NCBI GenBank assembly: GCA_024362935.1
Contig: JANCRA010000012.1
Span: forward strand, 3,348,001 to 3,412,000
DNA from: Setophaga petechia
Lineage: Eukaryota; Chordata; Aves; Passeriformes; Parulidae
Direction of reading: 5' to 3'
Length of the DNA stretch: 64,000 bases
Below, one piece after another: positions 51,996 to 64,000 of the stretch. Every line of letters begins with the position of its first letter. The stretch's first letter is position 1. Below the pieces are notes generated by a model that saw nothing but the letters and a program-made list of their open reading frames with translations, was not told where the DNA came from and did not search any database. The translations under genes and the position numbers were made by a program.

Positions 51996-54900
51996 GGGAA
52001 ATGGGTCACATACTCTTTCAGGCATACAATAGCACAGGGAGTGGCATACTGAATAAACTGGACCATTTCCACTGCTTTATGCAACACTTGGTTTCTAGGA
52101 ACTGCATTGAAAATACTTTCTAACAGGCAAAATGGTGGTGAAAAGCAGGTTTGCTTTCCTAAAATATTATATGCCCTAGCTCCTCTCCAAGAATATCTGT
52201 GCAGGAGGACATGGAGCAGTCAACTGGGAAATGAAAAATGGGAGTACAGAATTAGATTAGCAAGGTAAAGATATTCTGATCACAAAGAGATCTTTTACTT
52301 ATAAAGTAAGGGCACTGCTGAGACCTGAATCAAGGTTAAAATAAATTTGGCCAGTCTTTTGGCCACAGACATCCTAATAAAAACCTGAAAGTCCCATGTT
52401 AGCAATCAAGAGACTGTAATTTGCAGTACAAAATAAATTCATGAAATCATTATGAAACTTCAAAACAAGATCTCATTCAGAGTCTCAAACTGCCTTCAGT
52501 AACTTTATTTCCTTTACAAGGGATAGAAAACTGTAAGGCATTGAAGCAGAATAAAAATGATGAAGGTTTTTCAATGGGCTCATTGTAGGAATAAAGAAAA
52601 TAAACTATCAAACTAGCCTTTATTGTCAAGGTAAAGAGACATTTTTGTGCTGAACATTTCTACACTGATTTGTGAGACACACTGTCTCCATGTAAAGTTT
52701 ACATCTATATCCTATTCACATTTTGGTCCTGAATACAGCAAGCAAAAATAGGTTAAAATAACTGGGAATTATTCTCCAAAAAATTATGTCACCATTACCT
52801 CAGAGTAAATGTGTCTTTAGTTTTTTGTTGCTCCTTAAATAGCTTTTTTGTGCTGCTAGAGTTTAAGCACTGCTGGAACTCTGTCAATTCTTGACCTTAT
52901 TTTTTTTCTTGCCTAAGTAAGGAAAACTCCCAGCTGATTGTAAGAGTGCTCTGTTGCCATCACAAAAGACCCTCTTCTTTGGGAAAAAAAAAAGCTGAAT
53001 TTCCGGTGTGAGATCATCAGGTTCAAGAAAAGGAGAAAAAATGCTCTTAAAAAAATAACTGAAGCAGACAGCAGAGCAGGAATTGGTGATTATCTGGCAG
53101 ACAGTCAGATCAACACTCATGGCAAGGAACGAGGAACACTGGCTCTGCAGCTGCAGGCTAAAAAAAATTGGTGAGTCTAAACAGTGAGCATTTATCAACA
53201 ACTGGAAGCATTTAGACAAAGCAACTAATTTTTCATTGTTCTCCTTTATAATCATTTTTTGCTGCATTCTTCTCCAGTCAGAAAGGCAATTAGCATACAG
53301 AGTTCTCATCAGTCCTTCTGGGAGCTTTCTCTCCTTTCCAGGACTGACACAGTAGAGCTGGCGGCATACAAGCAGTTTTTGGCATGACTAAAAGATCTGG
53401 GGGCAAGGCAGATAGTCTGCATAATTTATTTATTTTTAAAGGGATAACAGAGGCACTGTTCCAAACAAGCTGAATTCTGGTGGGAAAGAGCTTTTTCTTC
53501 CCCAGTTATGCTCTGTGTTTGAAGCACTCCTTAGAAGTTTAGGGCCTTGGCCAAATAACACTTGGTCCCTTTCAGATGCCTTGGGCTATGCTGCTGAGAG
53601 AGAGAGAAGCAGAGTTCATGGACCGATCTGTTCTGACAGAATTTCAGTTTGGAGACCTCACAAAGTTGAGAGAGGCACTACAGGCTTGCTCACTTCTCTT
53701 ACTACTGCGGCTTCTCAGAAGGAGGTGTGCGCTGGAGTTGTTAAAAATTGGGGTAGAAAGAAACATATGAGTATCAAAAGTAAGTTATGAATGGTGGGAT
53801 GAGTTTTGCTTCTGCTCTAATCAAGAGGATAAAGTCACAGAGCAATGACACTCTTATGATGAGATATCCTCGTCTTACCCCTTACGATTCCCTTTGGCAT
53901 GTGGACCATGAAGGTAAAATCGATCCTCAGCATTTAACAGAGGGCTTTTTCCTTTCTTTTCTTCATGAATTCAGAGACTGTACCCATAACATGGAGGCAA
54001 AATTCTTTGGAAAGTGCTGTATTACAGAGGGAAAGCTCAGCATACATGTGAGTGTATCCCAGGCACTGGGGTCTGTAAAAGCAGATTAGATAAACACATA
54101 AAAAATATATATGTCAGAAAGCAATTTTTTCCTATGGGAAAAGCGACTGAATGTTCTAACCATTTTTTATTATTTCCTGTCAGATACATCAGCTGAGGGC
54201 TTGGTCCTTCATTTATACTAATTGTATGTAATTCATTGCATTGAGAATTAACTAGGTGGCAGTAATCACTCAATGATCTCAGATGCATATCATAAAACTT
54301 TTGAGTTTTCTTGTCAGATTAAAATTGGGGGAGGGGAGGATGGACAAGTTTCAGGTCTTAAAAGAATATTTTGTCTTAATTGAGCTTTGCAGCAGCTTAT
54401 GCAGCAGATTTATTACTAGCACAAAGAAAGCATTCATGGGTCCTAGGTCATCAGTGACATTGCAGAGCAATGCATTTTAACTCTATGTGCTAAAAAGAGT
54501 TGTTGCATTTAGAGAACTTTATGTTTACTTCTCAAACTGTTAACAGAAAATAAATAAATACATACTTTGCAGAATATTATCCACTGTTGCTTCATCCTCA
54601 CAGGTACATCAGTGTTCCACACAATTCCACAATTCTTTACACTAAATGTGTGCCTCGTAGGAATGCATAGGGAGAGAAAAACAGGAAGAAACGTGCAGTT
54701 CTAATGGAACTGACAAAATAGTTAAAAAACGAAATATGAAATATGGTATAAACCTTGATACAAGCCTTTGTCTCCTAAAAATCATTTATTATGAAATTGT
54801 TATAGACAAAAATTCTTTTCTTCAGTCTGTGTCAGTAGCAGCAACAGGAAGGACAAGAAAAAAAGTAAATTGTAAGCTATAAGAGCATCATCATTGTACA

Positions 54901-55799
54901 GCTTTCAGGATAGAGGCTCCACTATAAATACAACTCTCTGAAGACCTTACTTCAAAATCTTGGTGGGAAGGTAGTCAGCCGCCGCTTGTGAAAACTCTAG
55001 GGTTTATTTTTCCTGCAGTCCATAGTTTCCCCCGGAATGTTAGGAGATTGGCTGATTTGTAGATGGATTTGAGAAGGTTGTTTGATTTTACTTGTAAGGG
55101 TTTTTTTAAGTTTTCTCAATTTTGAACTAATGTGATTCAGTCAATATCTGTCTAGTCTGGGACTAGATGTTTTCAAATGGTGTCTGTGAGTTCATGTTAC
55201 AAAGCTCTTATTGGTTCTGTGGTGACACTTTAGAATATGCTACTTGACAGGTATGAGAAAAGAAAATAGAAATACAGTACACCAGAGAGAAATTCTTCTG
55301 AAGTAATGTGGAGAAACAACAATATTACACTGATATAGGCAATGCCTGTTATTCATGACAACATGTATGAACTCAAGGAAGCACAACATGTGCATCTCAG
55401 TAGGTCATTAAGCACAAAAGTTATGATCCTATTTCGGAACTGACTGTCCTCCTTCTGTAATATAAATCCTTCAAATTCATTATTATTTTTGAAATAAGTG
55501 TGCATTTGCACCAAGTAAAATGGTAAAATTAATGATTGGTTGCATCTGTACTAATGAGTAGGAAGTTGTGCCCAGTCTTGTTGGAAGTGATTTGACAAAC
55601 AACTGTGAATAAGCTTCCTCAGAATTTTGAATCAGAAATGGGAAAACAAGATGAGAGAATATGTGTTCACTCTTTGAGCAGAGGATAAACCACTGGCATG
55701 CATTTTTGTGGATGAGGTATTATAACAACGAGCAGTAGCAAAATATTCATACAAGTTGCAGCATGGAAGTGTTTTGGACTGATGCTCTTAAAGACTCAC
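51996..55799. other. unique non-coding stretch
   Basis: No gene or repeat was recognised. The 141-codon minus ORF at 52884-53309 is the longest unexplained ORF here but lacks family motifs. Overlapping ORFs at 53515-53790 are likewise unrecognised. Confidence 0.4.
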
Positions 55800-55876
55800 A
55801 CATAATATTTTAGTAAATATTTATTAAAATAATTTATTAATATAAATTATTTAATATATTACAATAATTATTATTT
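55800..55876. repeat. extremely AT-rich block
   Basis: TATTTATTAAAATAATTTATTAATATAAATTATTTAATATATT-type sequence, with only rare G or C for about 75 bases. Confidence 0.85.
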
Positions 55877-56278
55877 CTGACTAAGGATTCCCTGTGAAAT
55901 TTACAATAAAACTTCAGAGTGAAAAGAAAAATAATCAGAAGACATTTATGAAACTTCTAAAAACTGAAGAGAAATGATACTGTTAATGTAGCAGATTCTT
56001 AAAATAGTGTGTGACTGAGCAGAAACACGTCTATACAATGACTGCAATGTAATAGACACCCACATCACTGTAGTGCAGCTTTCCCCCTCTCACATTTTCC
56101 TTGGTTGAGTTCAATTTTTTTTCTTTTTGTCATAATAAGATCATCAATAATATGCGAGTTTTTTTCTTCTTTATTCATACACATTAGCCATCTTTTTTCA
56201 CTGACAATAAGTGAAACATCATTTGTGTTTCACTGATTTTGCATGGTGATTGAAAGGAGGTTCTTTATATAATTACCA

Positions 56279-56302
56279 GTAAATAAATAAATAAACAAAC
56301 AA
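56279..56302. repeat. (AAAT)n/(AAAC)n microsatellite
   Basis: Units of AAAT pass into AAAC (TAAATAAATAAATAAACAAAC). Confidence 0.85.
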
Positions 56303-57836
56303 GTAACTATAACTGTATGCCAAAGGCTGTTCCACATATTTATTCAAGACTCCAAATGATGAGAGAATTTACAAGGATCAGTAGAGCACCCAATGGCTGC
56401 TCAGAGCTGACAGGGAAGAAGTGAGTCTCAATGTTAAAGGGAGGGGGAAGCAGGAAATGAGGGAAACACAAGCTCTGCACTGTTTTTTGGCATTGTTCTC
56501 CACTTAGTACACACTGGTTTATTTACTCCACTGAATATCTGAAAAGTGTTGGGTACATTTGTTTGTATCCACAGTGGATATCACTGTAGTTTACTGCAAA
56601 CATATGTTGATGTGCTACAAGATGACATTTTAGTCATTAGTTTTACAACAATGAAGATAAAACATATATTTGGAGGAACATGCATAAGCATATATGTATG
56701 TATATATGGATGTATATAGACATATTTGTGGGATTAGTGACTTCGATTTTTTCAAGCATGAGAAAGTGTTGAAGTTTGAAAATATGTTGTTCTCATTTTG
56801 TCTTTGAGATTTGTGGTTCTCTCTTTACAGCACTAGATTCAGTGTTTATATTTTGTGTTTCCTACTCTTAAATATTGCTGTTTAAATAATATATTCACCC
56901 ACCAGATTAGTATATTTTTACCACACAAAATTTTATTCAAAAGAGAAGCATTTTTTAAACTATGTTGCTGAATAAAAGTTGACATGTTGCCCAAACATTA
57001 GGAAAAAAAGTCCCCCCTTTTTGTTTTTACTTTTTGTCCTAAGTCTGCTGTGAGTATCATGTATGACTTTTAGTATTGTTCTCATCTTCCTTTATTTCTT
57101 AAAGTATCTCTGTAACAACATTTTCTATTGTTTTACAATTTACCAAGATAACAGAAACCAACTGGGTCGTTTCTTGAAGGATTTCTTAATCAATCCGATC
57201 TTTCTCATTTATGAAAGAGAGAGATACATTTCTTTACTCATGGGATGCTGTATTGCTTAATTATATTTGAAGTATTTTTAAATTCATCAATTGTCCGTGC
57301 TGGGGAATAGTTAGGAATGTTAAACTTGATAAAAATATTAGAGAGTTTTATCAATGATTATCTAGTGAAAACAAAAGATCTGTGTTACTTTGCAAAAACT
57401 TTGGGAAAATATTTTGAGTACCCCAAAAAGAACCAATTCCTGTTTATATGAGAGCAGGTATGTAATAGTTATAATATTATGCATCATTTTATGTTAGCAT
57501 TTTTAGTCTGATAATGTTTCTTTGAGAAATCCAGTGATGAGGACTGTTAAAAGCTTATTGTAACTAGTCCCTTACCAGAGAGGGAATTCAAATAGTCCAA
57601 CTGATCAGCATAATAACTGAAAAAATAGAAATATATGAAGGTACCTTATGATTTGCTTTCTACATTTTTCACTGTGGATCATGGATTAATTAACCTCTGA
57701 TCATGTTTGCTTCCCTCATTCAGTTCTCTCCAGCTAGTTGTCATCTTTGTAAGAGGAGCCAAGCAGATGCTAATATAGAAGAAATTTCTCCTCTAGATAA
57801 AATCACAATATATATTTCAACTGGCTAATTATATTC

Positions 57837-57869
57837 AGTCTCTCACTGGCCAGTGAGTCAGTGAGACTG
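57837..57869. repeat. compound hairpin with a 16-bp perfect palindrome
   Basis: CTCACTGGCCAGTGAG at 57842-57857 is a perfect palindrome. A second pairing is possible between CAGTCTCTCACTG (57837-57849) and CAGTGAGACTG (57859-57869), with a 2-base bulge, so two alternative stems share the left arm. Confidence 0.85.
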
Positions 57870-58137
57870 TTTCTGAACACATCCTTGTGTTTCTAAGAGA
57901 ATCTCAAGGACTCTTCAAATTATATGGTCCCTTTCACTATGAAAGAAGAATTTTTATAACACAGACAAAGGAAATAAATTAAGCCACATGATAGTGCTTC
58001 TGCAAGATATATTATTGCAAACAAAAGCTTTAATATAATGATAGGATTATCATATTAATGTGTTATGCTTTAAGTATTCAAAAATGTCTCTCACGTTACT
58101 CTATTATAGTAATGACACAAAAGTATTGCAATAAAAA

Positions 58138-58165
58138 TCTTAATTATAGTCTCTTAATTATAGTC
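58138..58165. repeat. 14-bp tandem duplication TCTTAATTATAGTC
   Basis: Two perfect, directly adjacent copies lie at 58138-58151 and 58152-58165. Confidence 0.9.
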
Positions 58166-60179
58166 CTTCTACTAATTGCTATAATATATTTTAAGAGCAT
58201 TAGTCAGTTTAGGTTTTTTTCCTTTTTTTAATTCCTGAGACTACCAGCAAAAAAGGAGAGAAAATTGAACTACATTCTAAAGTAATCTCTATTAGACCCT
58301 ACTGTTTTCTAGATCTACTTTTTATTGTTTTGTTGCTACATCATTCAGAGATCACTAGAGGATCATCCATTTTATATAAGATCTTCAGAACATCTGCAGG
58401 ATTTTGAAGTCAATTTTATTATCAGGATATCTTTCCAGGAGAGAGAAACGTAACTAATGGAAACATAACTTTTATTCTTGCTCTTTTCTTAATCTAAGTT
58501 AGACACTTTCTGACTGAATGCTGAATATCTCTTGCTCTGAAAAAAATTTGTTAAGAGCTGAGGATTATCCTCTAGACTCTATGGCTTGCTGCAAGGGTGC
58601 AGTATTATGTGAGAAGGGGAATTTGCTGAGTCTTGAAGTCATGCTTGCAACTGATTTTATGCCTACGTTTCTCTTCATAAAAGTCATTGCTTGTTCAACC
58701 CTTAAGCGAAGTTTCCCAGTTGAAAAAGGCAAACTGATGGAAACCAAGACATCACTCAAATATTCCAACCTTAGTCTTATATTATATGGTTATATCAGGT
58801 TTTTTTTTTGTTTAATTCCTTAATTTTTGGGGAGCTTATTATATGATCCTTCATCATGGAAATAAAATGTCTTTACTGTATCTTTGGACATCTTTAGTTA
58901 GACCTGCAGAGAATAAAATGTACCAGGAAGACACTAGGATATACTGGATTGTTTTCTTTGGTAATATTTCCAGATAACAGATGAATAGATGAATTTTCCA
59001 GGTTCCTGTACTGTCACTAAAAATTATTAAGATATATAATAGATTATTTGAAGTTACAGCTTATCATGAATACATCTGAAAATCCAGAACTGTTAAACTC
59101 AGCTGTCCAAGATCCTGATTCATACTCTGTTAAAATTTCACCTGACTGATTGACAACTGCAGATATGTTTACATAAAATTTTAAAGCATTTCATGACTGC
59201 ATATTGCCATTTTCAAGGCAAAGAACAGTAGGGTCATAAAGCACTCATTCTATTAGAGGTAGCCAAGTCATTCTCTGAGAGAAAAAGATGAATATGTTAG
59301 AATATGTAATTTTTATGTGTGAAGCGATGTTTGAGGAGGGATTTGGAAAAAATGGATGAATGACAGTGGCACTAGTTTGGAAATTATTTTGATTTTATTA
59401 TTCTGATCTCTGTGCACCAAGATTATAAATTTATAAGTTACTGAGATTCATATAAATTATATACAAAATCTCCAAAGAAATCCTGCCACATTAAAAAAAC
59501 ATGAAAATTAAAAAATTTAATTCTTGAAACAGAAGAATGTCACTACTTGAATTCTATCTCTGTACATTTGTGTATTACAAAGCAGCCTTAAATTTGCATG
59601 ACCATTCACTAGTATAGTCGCAATACTTTGTGATTCTTCCATCCACGGGGTTAGACTGCTAATTTATGCTCTTTATTTTCTCTCCATGCTGTGTGCTCCA
59701 GATTTTACTCCATCTACTTTACTTACCTGTCTCCATACCATGCTTATCCTCTGATTAACTGATTGCTTTCACATATCAAGTCACTATCAGTTTGGTTCAA
59801 TTCCCTTTTGTGTTTACTATTCTGATTTTAGAACCATCTGCAGAAGTACTGACCATTTACTCTACAAGTGTGTATGAACAAATCAGCTCTAGAGGTGATG
59901 GTGGGTAAGGAGCTAATCTTATCTTATTGAGTGAACAAAAGCTAATTTTGTTCCTCCCTCTGTCTAAAATTTAGGCAGTAAATTTTTTTCTGTCTTATTA
60001 TTAATAGATATTTCATCTTTGTGACCAGAGCCAGTCTGGGAAGCAGAAGAGACAACATGAATGCACTGGAATTGGAACACCATTATCTGGAACTCTTTGG
60101 ACCAAAAAGTACCAATCCTGTGCTGAACTGATCCTTTACTGAGGAAAAGTCAGGAACCAGCATATTCCTCTCCCTAAGC

Positions 60180-60520
60180 AGCAGGGCACTGTGTTCAAAA
60201 GAGTGCTTGCAAGAGTGATCTTTTATTGCAGACATCCACACACCGTAGGTGCAGGTCTCTGCTGCCTGTCCTTGAGCGGTGTAGCTGCTCTCCAGCTGGT
60301 TAGCATTTATGCAGCAATCAGCAGGAAGAACTAAGTGGAGCTGCAGTGTTCCTGTGTAGCTCAGCAGAAAAATGTTGTGTGCTCTGCATTGCTTTGGACT
60401 GCTCAGATAAATTCCAATCGACAGGCTTCAGCAGCACAGCCATTACACGAGCGCTCACCATTGCATCGGCCAGGGAAGGACTGAGCTGCATGGAGTGCTA
60501 ACAATGGGCAGGCCAAAAGT
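60180..60520. other. balanced-GC block with scattered CpGs, possible regulatory DNA
   Basis: Unlike its AT-rich surroundings, this block has a balanced base composition. It holds at least six CpGs (CACCGTAGG, GAGCGGTG, AATCGAC, CACGAGCGCTC, CATCGGCC), a CAGCTGG-type E-box near 60297 and an AACAATGG SOX-like site near 60502. No ORF or repeat family was recognised. A conserved enhancer or a noncoding exon is possible; neither is shown. Confidence 0.3.
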
Positions 60521-60595
60521 ATCCTGTGAAGGTGCAATAGTGAGATTTTAGGATTTTACACTTTCATGCATTTCCACAAAGTATTTAAATGATTT

Positions 60596-60616
60596 AAAAA
60601 AAAAAAAAAAAAAAAA
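60596..60616. repeat. poly-A run (21 bases)
   Basis: An uninterrupted A21 run. No flanking duplication or processed-transcript sequence was recognised upstream. Confidence 0.95.
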
Positions 60617-63600
60617 CCAGGAATGATCGTAATGTGGGATTTTCTTTTGGTTGGTTGGTTTGTTTATTTGGAGGGGGGAAAAGCATAAATGGAATGGAAG
60701 CCGGTCTATTAATTATTGAATAGAACATTACTGAATTCATAAAGGACAAGATAACTTTTTTTTTTCCTTGAAATAATTTAGGGCAACTACACTTCATCCA
60801 CTGCAATGGCAGATGGAATTGGGAGGGAGTTCATGCTCTCTGACTCTGCTCTGAGAGATGGCTGCATGAACCTTACCTGCCTGCCCTTCAACAGAAAGGA
60901 ACAAATTTGTAACAGTATGAGGAATCCACCCAAGAAGAATCCTTTGAGTCATTAGCAGCACTGCATTGCCTTGTTACTTCAACTTGTTCGTTATGAGAAT
61001 TTTTGCCCAGTTCTTCCAGAATGCAAAAAGCATTTCTGTCTGGCCTACTTGTAGCTGCTTAAAATAAATTCTTCAATGAGCATCAAATTATCCATGGTAT
61101 TTTCTATCCAGTGCAATGAATGCATTTACTTAACCTGGATAACATGTGGCTTCATGTAATCCCCAGATGATAATTTGACTGAAATATTCTAGGGAGTCAT
61201 TATGAGTGTCTTATGGAGAGAATCAGAGAGGGAAATAATTGTATGCATTTGACAGAATGAAATGCTTGTAAAAACCAGTGATTTTATCTGGTACCCTTGA
61301 ATACAAGACAGATCCTATTTACTTCTTCTAAATGGAAAAGAAATCTCAATGAAAAATCTTGTCTTGGTGTTAATTTGGTTTAGTTGCTTAAAGGCTGGAT
61401 ACCTACACTGCCCACTTAATATCTTCTCTGACAAAATACTGCAAATTCTGCAGAAACAGCCAGTATCCTGGCACAATGCCCTAAAAAATGCTTGTCTTCC
61501 AGTTTCACTTGGTTAATATATTTTTTTTGCCTAAGCACCTAGACAATAACAGTTTTACTCTCAACTTCACCTATATAACTCATGCTGACAATTCTCCTTT
61601 CTTTCACTTATATATTGGTTTCGTTTATTCTTTCTGTCAATCTTTATTAACTACAGGAAGAAACACTTATTATTATTGGCATTTAAGCCATTAGAGTTTA
61701 CTGGGCAAAATTTTATCGCTTGCTCTTTTAGAATTTGCAAATATTGGATGCCCTGTTCTCTACAAACATTTCATGTTTTCTGTCTCTCATAACATGTAAT
61801 TATGTATAAAGTGGGTTCTGTGGTGGCACAAAGAAGCTTTGTGGATATACTTACCATCACCATAAGACAGTTTCTTTGTAGATTAACAATGGTAAGAGTG
61901 CACAGGAGTTCAGAGTTCATAGATCTAATGCCTATAAGTGGCTTCAGTTAGAAGTTTAAGCGCTAGCTACTGACATTTTTATAATGAGTCTGCAGCTCTG
62001 AAAAGGAAAGCAAATAATGATTAACCACACTGTATCAGAGAAGAAAGAGAATTCCCTCTGTGGGAAGAATGTTATTGTAAAAGAGAAAAAGAAAAAAAAT
62101 TAAATGTTTAATAATATTCCTTGTTGAATGACTATTTCTGGAGGCCTGCAATCTGGAGTGTAAAAAAAAGGCTGCTATAAATATTACAATCTATAATCTC
62201 AAAAAATGTATAGAAGGGAAACAGTTTTATCCTGTTGTGTGGCAATTAGACACACACCAATGCACTCAGAAATCATTCTTCTTCTCCTACTTTCTCTGCT
62301 TATTCTTATTTTTTGGTATCCTGGTAATGCTCTGGAGTTTTCCCCTTTAATCTTTCAAGAACACATAGAAACTTATGTTTGTAAACAATCCAAAACAAAC
62401 AACTCTCACAATCCTTTTTATGATATGAAAATATTGTACTGTATTGGTTTTTGTCTGAGAGGCAAAATTTTGCTAGATAGACAAAATTCCCCGTGATTTT
62501 TAGGGAAGCAAAATCAGAAGGGATAGATTAGGGACTCTTTTCCTATCCCCTGATTTGTTTGTTTTTAGATTTAAAGCTACCTAAACCGAGTTTGCTTTGC
62601 ATTTGATTCCTAAAAGTGTTGCAGGCTATAATTTTTACGATCATGACACTGTTCAGAACCCCGGGCACATTATGACCCTATGGTGTTTGTCAGTGCAGAA
62701 ATAAAGAGCAGATAAATGTTCTCTATAGCACTTTCAGGGTCCCTACCTTTACAGCCTATTACCTATAACAGAAAAATGGAAATACAGGTTAACAGAGAAG
62801 CAGAAAAAACAGTGATCTGGTCTTGTCCTTGGCACATCTGGAGTTTATAGCAACTATTGGTTTTTTTATATGTATTGCAGTTATAGAGAGTATTAAAGAT
62901 AGAAAACAAAACAGAATTGTTTTGGAGGCTTACAGGTATTATGGAAGAAAGCTCAAGCAAGAAAAATGATTGTGAATCCCACAAAATAAATGAGTAGTAA
63001 CAACAAGAGGTGACGTTACACAAAGTGGAAATAAGTACCCTTTCTTCAATGCAGCAGAGAAGTTGTAAAGAATTTGCCCCAGATGTGCAGTTTAAATTGA
63101 TGGCTGTAAGAAAGTTTTTGATAGCTGCTTCATGGATGGCTGTGCCCATGGTAAGATTGCATGCATCAGCGACAGAGAAATCAAGTCAAAAATATGGAAC
63201 AGAGTTTGACATGTTCAGTTGCCCAAAAGGATAGGAAAGAGCCTCCAGAATTTAGCCTTAATGAGGACATGAGGACTACAAAAAAGTCTTAATGTAAATT
63301 TTTGTTTAGCTTATGATCTTCCATGACAGTCTCTAAAATGACATTATTGCCACTGATTAATAATACTATAATAATTAGGTCTAGCCTTATTTTCTGTAGA
63401 AATTTTTTTTTCTATATTTCGTAACATTTTCTGAAGTAAAAATACTGGAAATTTGTGCTGTTTCCTTCTGGTTGAATTACCAAATTAATGAGAACAAGAG
63501 GTAGCTATGGCTTCCAAAACTACTTTTCTGAGTACATTTCACTGCATGCACAAATGTTGTCATTAAAAAAATGGTAACTCAAATAGGAATGCTGTGAGAT

Positions 63601-64000
63601 ATTAAAAAGGGTTGATATGAAGTTCATATGGCTCCCTCAAGACTTCATGTGGTATAATCTGTAATGGAATAGACTCTCTTCCACTGTGTTTTTGGTGTTA
63701 CAGCTGAAGCATTTTGTTCTCATAGTCAGAAAAATATCCATGCCCAAGTTGAGCCTTGCCAGTTCAGTAGGAAGAAATAACCCAGAAAGTACCGAAGATT
63801 AGATTTGTGTCATTTTTTTGTTATATATTGAGCTTCTCCTTGAAGAAAAGTGGTTATTCTGGGGCAGCATTGATAAAGAGAGATAAACAGCTTTCTCTTT
63901 GCAAGATGTGTCTCAGATATATTCCCCATGGTTACTACTAATGCCTGGCAATTGCTTTGTGCTGGCAGGTTCTTCATTCTTGATTTCCACTCTGTTAGAC
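60617..64000. other. unique AT-rich non-coding stretch
   Basis: No gene or repeat was recognised. The 128-codon minus ORF at 62763-63149 and the plus ORF overlapping it show no motifs. Confidence 0.45.

Larger units (their letters stand above)
56303..60179. other. unique AT-rich non-coding stretch
   Basis: No gene was recognised. It contains a hairpin at 57837-57869 and a 14-bp tandem duplication at 58138-58165, both listed separately. Confidence 0.45.

Noticed and set aside
52884..53309. 141-codon minus-strand ORF
   Set aside because: No recognisable domain. The composition (Ser, Phe, Leu, Lys) fits translated AT-rich DNA, and there are no splice-compatible neighbours I can identify.
60596..60616. 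Poly-A run as the tail of a processed pseudogene
   Set aside because: No coding or RNA-gene sequence precedes it and no flanking target duplication is visible.
62763..63149. 128-codon minus-strand ORF rich in Cys and Ser
   Set aside because: No family pattern in the cysteine spacing and no signal peptide. A plus-strand ORF of similar quality overlaps it.

Overview
The window looks like AT-rich, gene-poor DNA from a bird nuclear genome, either intergenic or deep inside a large intron. The avian call rests on three things. (1) A well-preserved 5'-truncated CR1 LINE lies at about 42596-43138, with the C-terminal end of CR1 ORF2 and the short CAGAATCA-type repeated tail typical of avian CR1. (2) A complete solo LTR lies at 27909-28961 and resembles the large ERVL-type LTRs of birds. 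It has TG...CA ends and a perfect 5-bp target-site duplication. (3) The remaining repeats are mostly older CR1 relics, ancient amniote palindromic (MITE-like) fragments and faint MIR-like pieces. This is the sparse repeat landscape expected of a bird rather than a mammal. I see no bacterial-type operons, no CRISPR array, and no tRNA or rRNA gene.

No host protein-coding gene can be supported. All open reading frames are short. The two most convincing coding signals are the CR1 ORF2 remnant at 42677-43137 and an older one at 16806-17135. One minus-strand ORF at 333-527 looks like a secretory first exon (hydrophobic leader, AYA cleavage site, possible splice donors), but no partner exon was found.

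Layout. 1-15.9 kb is unique AT-rich sequence with a GGAA microsatellite (6.2 kb), a TG microsatellite (6.6 kb), a perfect 11-bp-stem hairpin (11.24 kb) and a small CpG-rich patch (13.4 kb). 15.99-17.42 kb is a heavily decayed CR1 on the minus strand. 17.4-27.9 kb is unique sequence with MITE-like relics, a CR1 tail scrap and an old plus-strand CR1 relic (about 23.58-24.56 kb). 27.9-29.0 kb is the solo LTR. 29-42.6 kb is unique sequence with a near-perfect palindrome (31.85 kb), two more MITE-like relics and a possible conserved noncoding block carrying an RFX X-box-like motif (40.5-40.7 kb). 42.6-43.2 kb is the youngest CR1. 43.2-64 kb is unique sequence with MITE-like and MIR-like relics, microsatellites, a hairpin at 57.84 kb and a candidate regulatory block with scattered CpGs at 60.2-60.5 kb.

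I did not find a previously undescribed biological system. The most informative observations are the solo LTR with its target duplication and internal 43-bp array, the single-base frameshift in the young CR1, the recovery of two nearly erased CR1 copies, and several ancient palindromic repeats. Family names are recognised from memory of consensus sequences and were not checked by a search.
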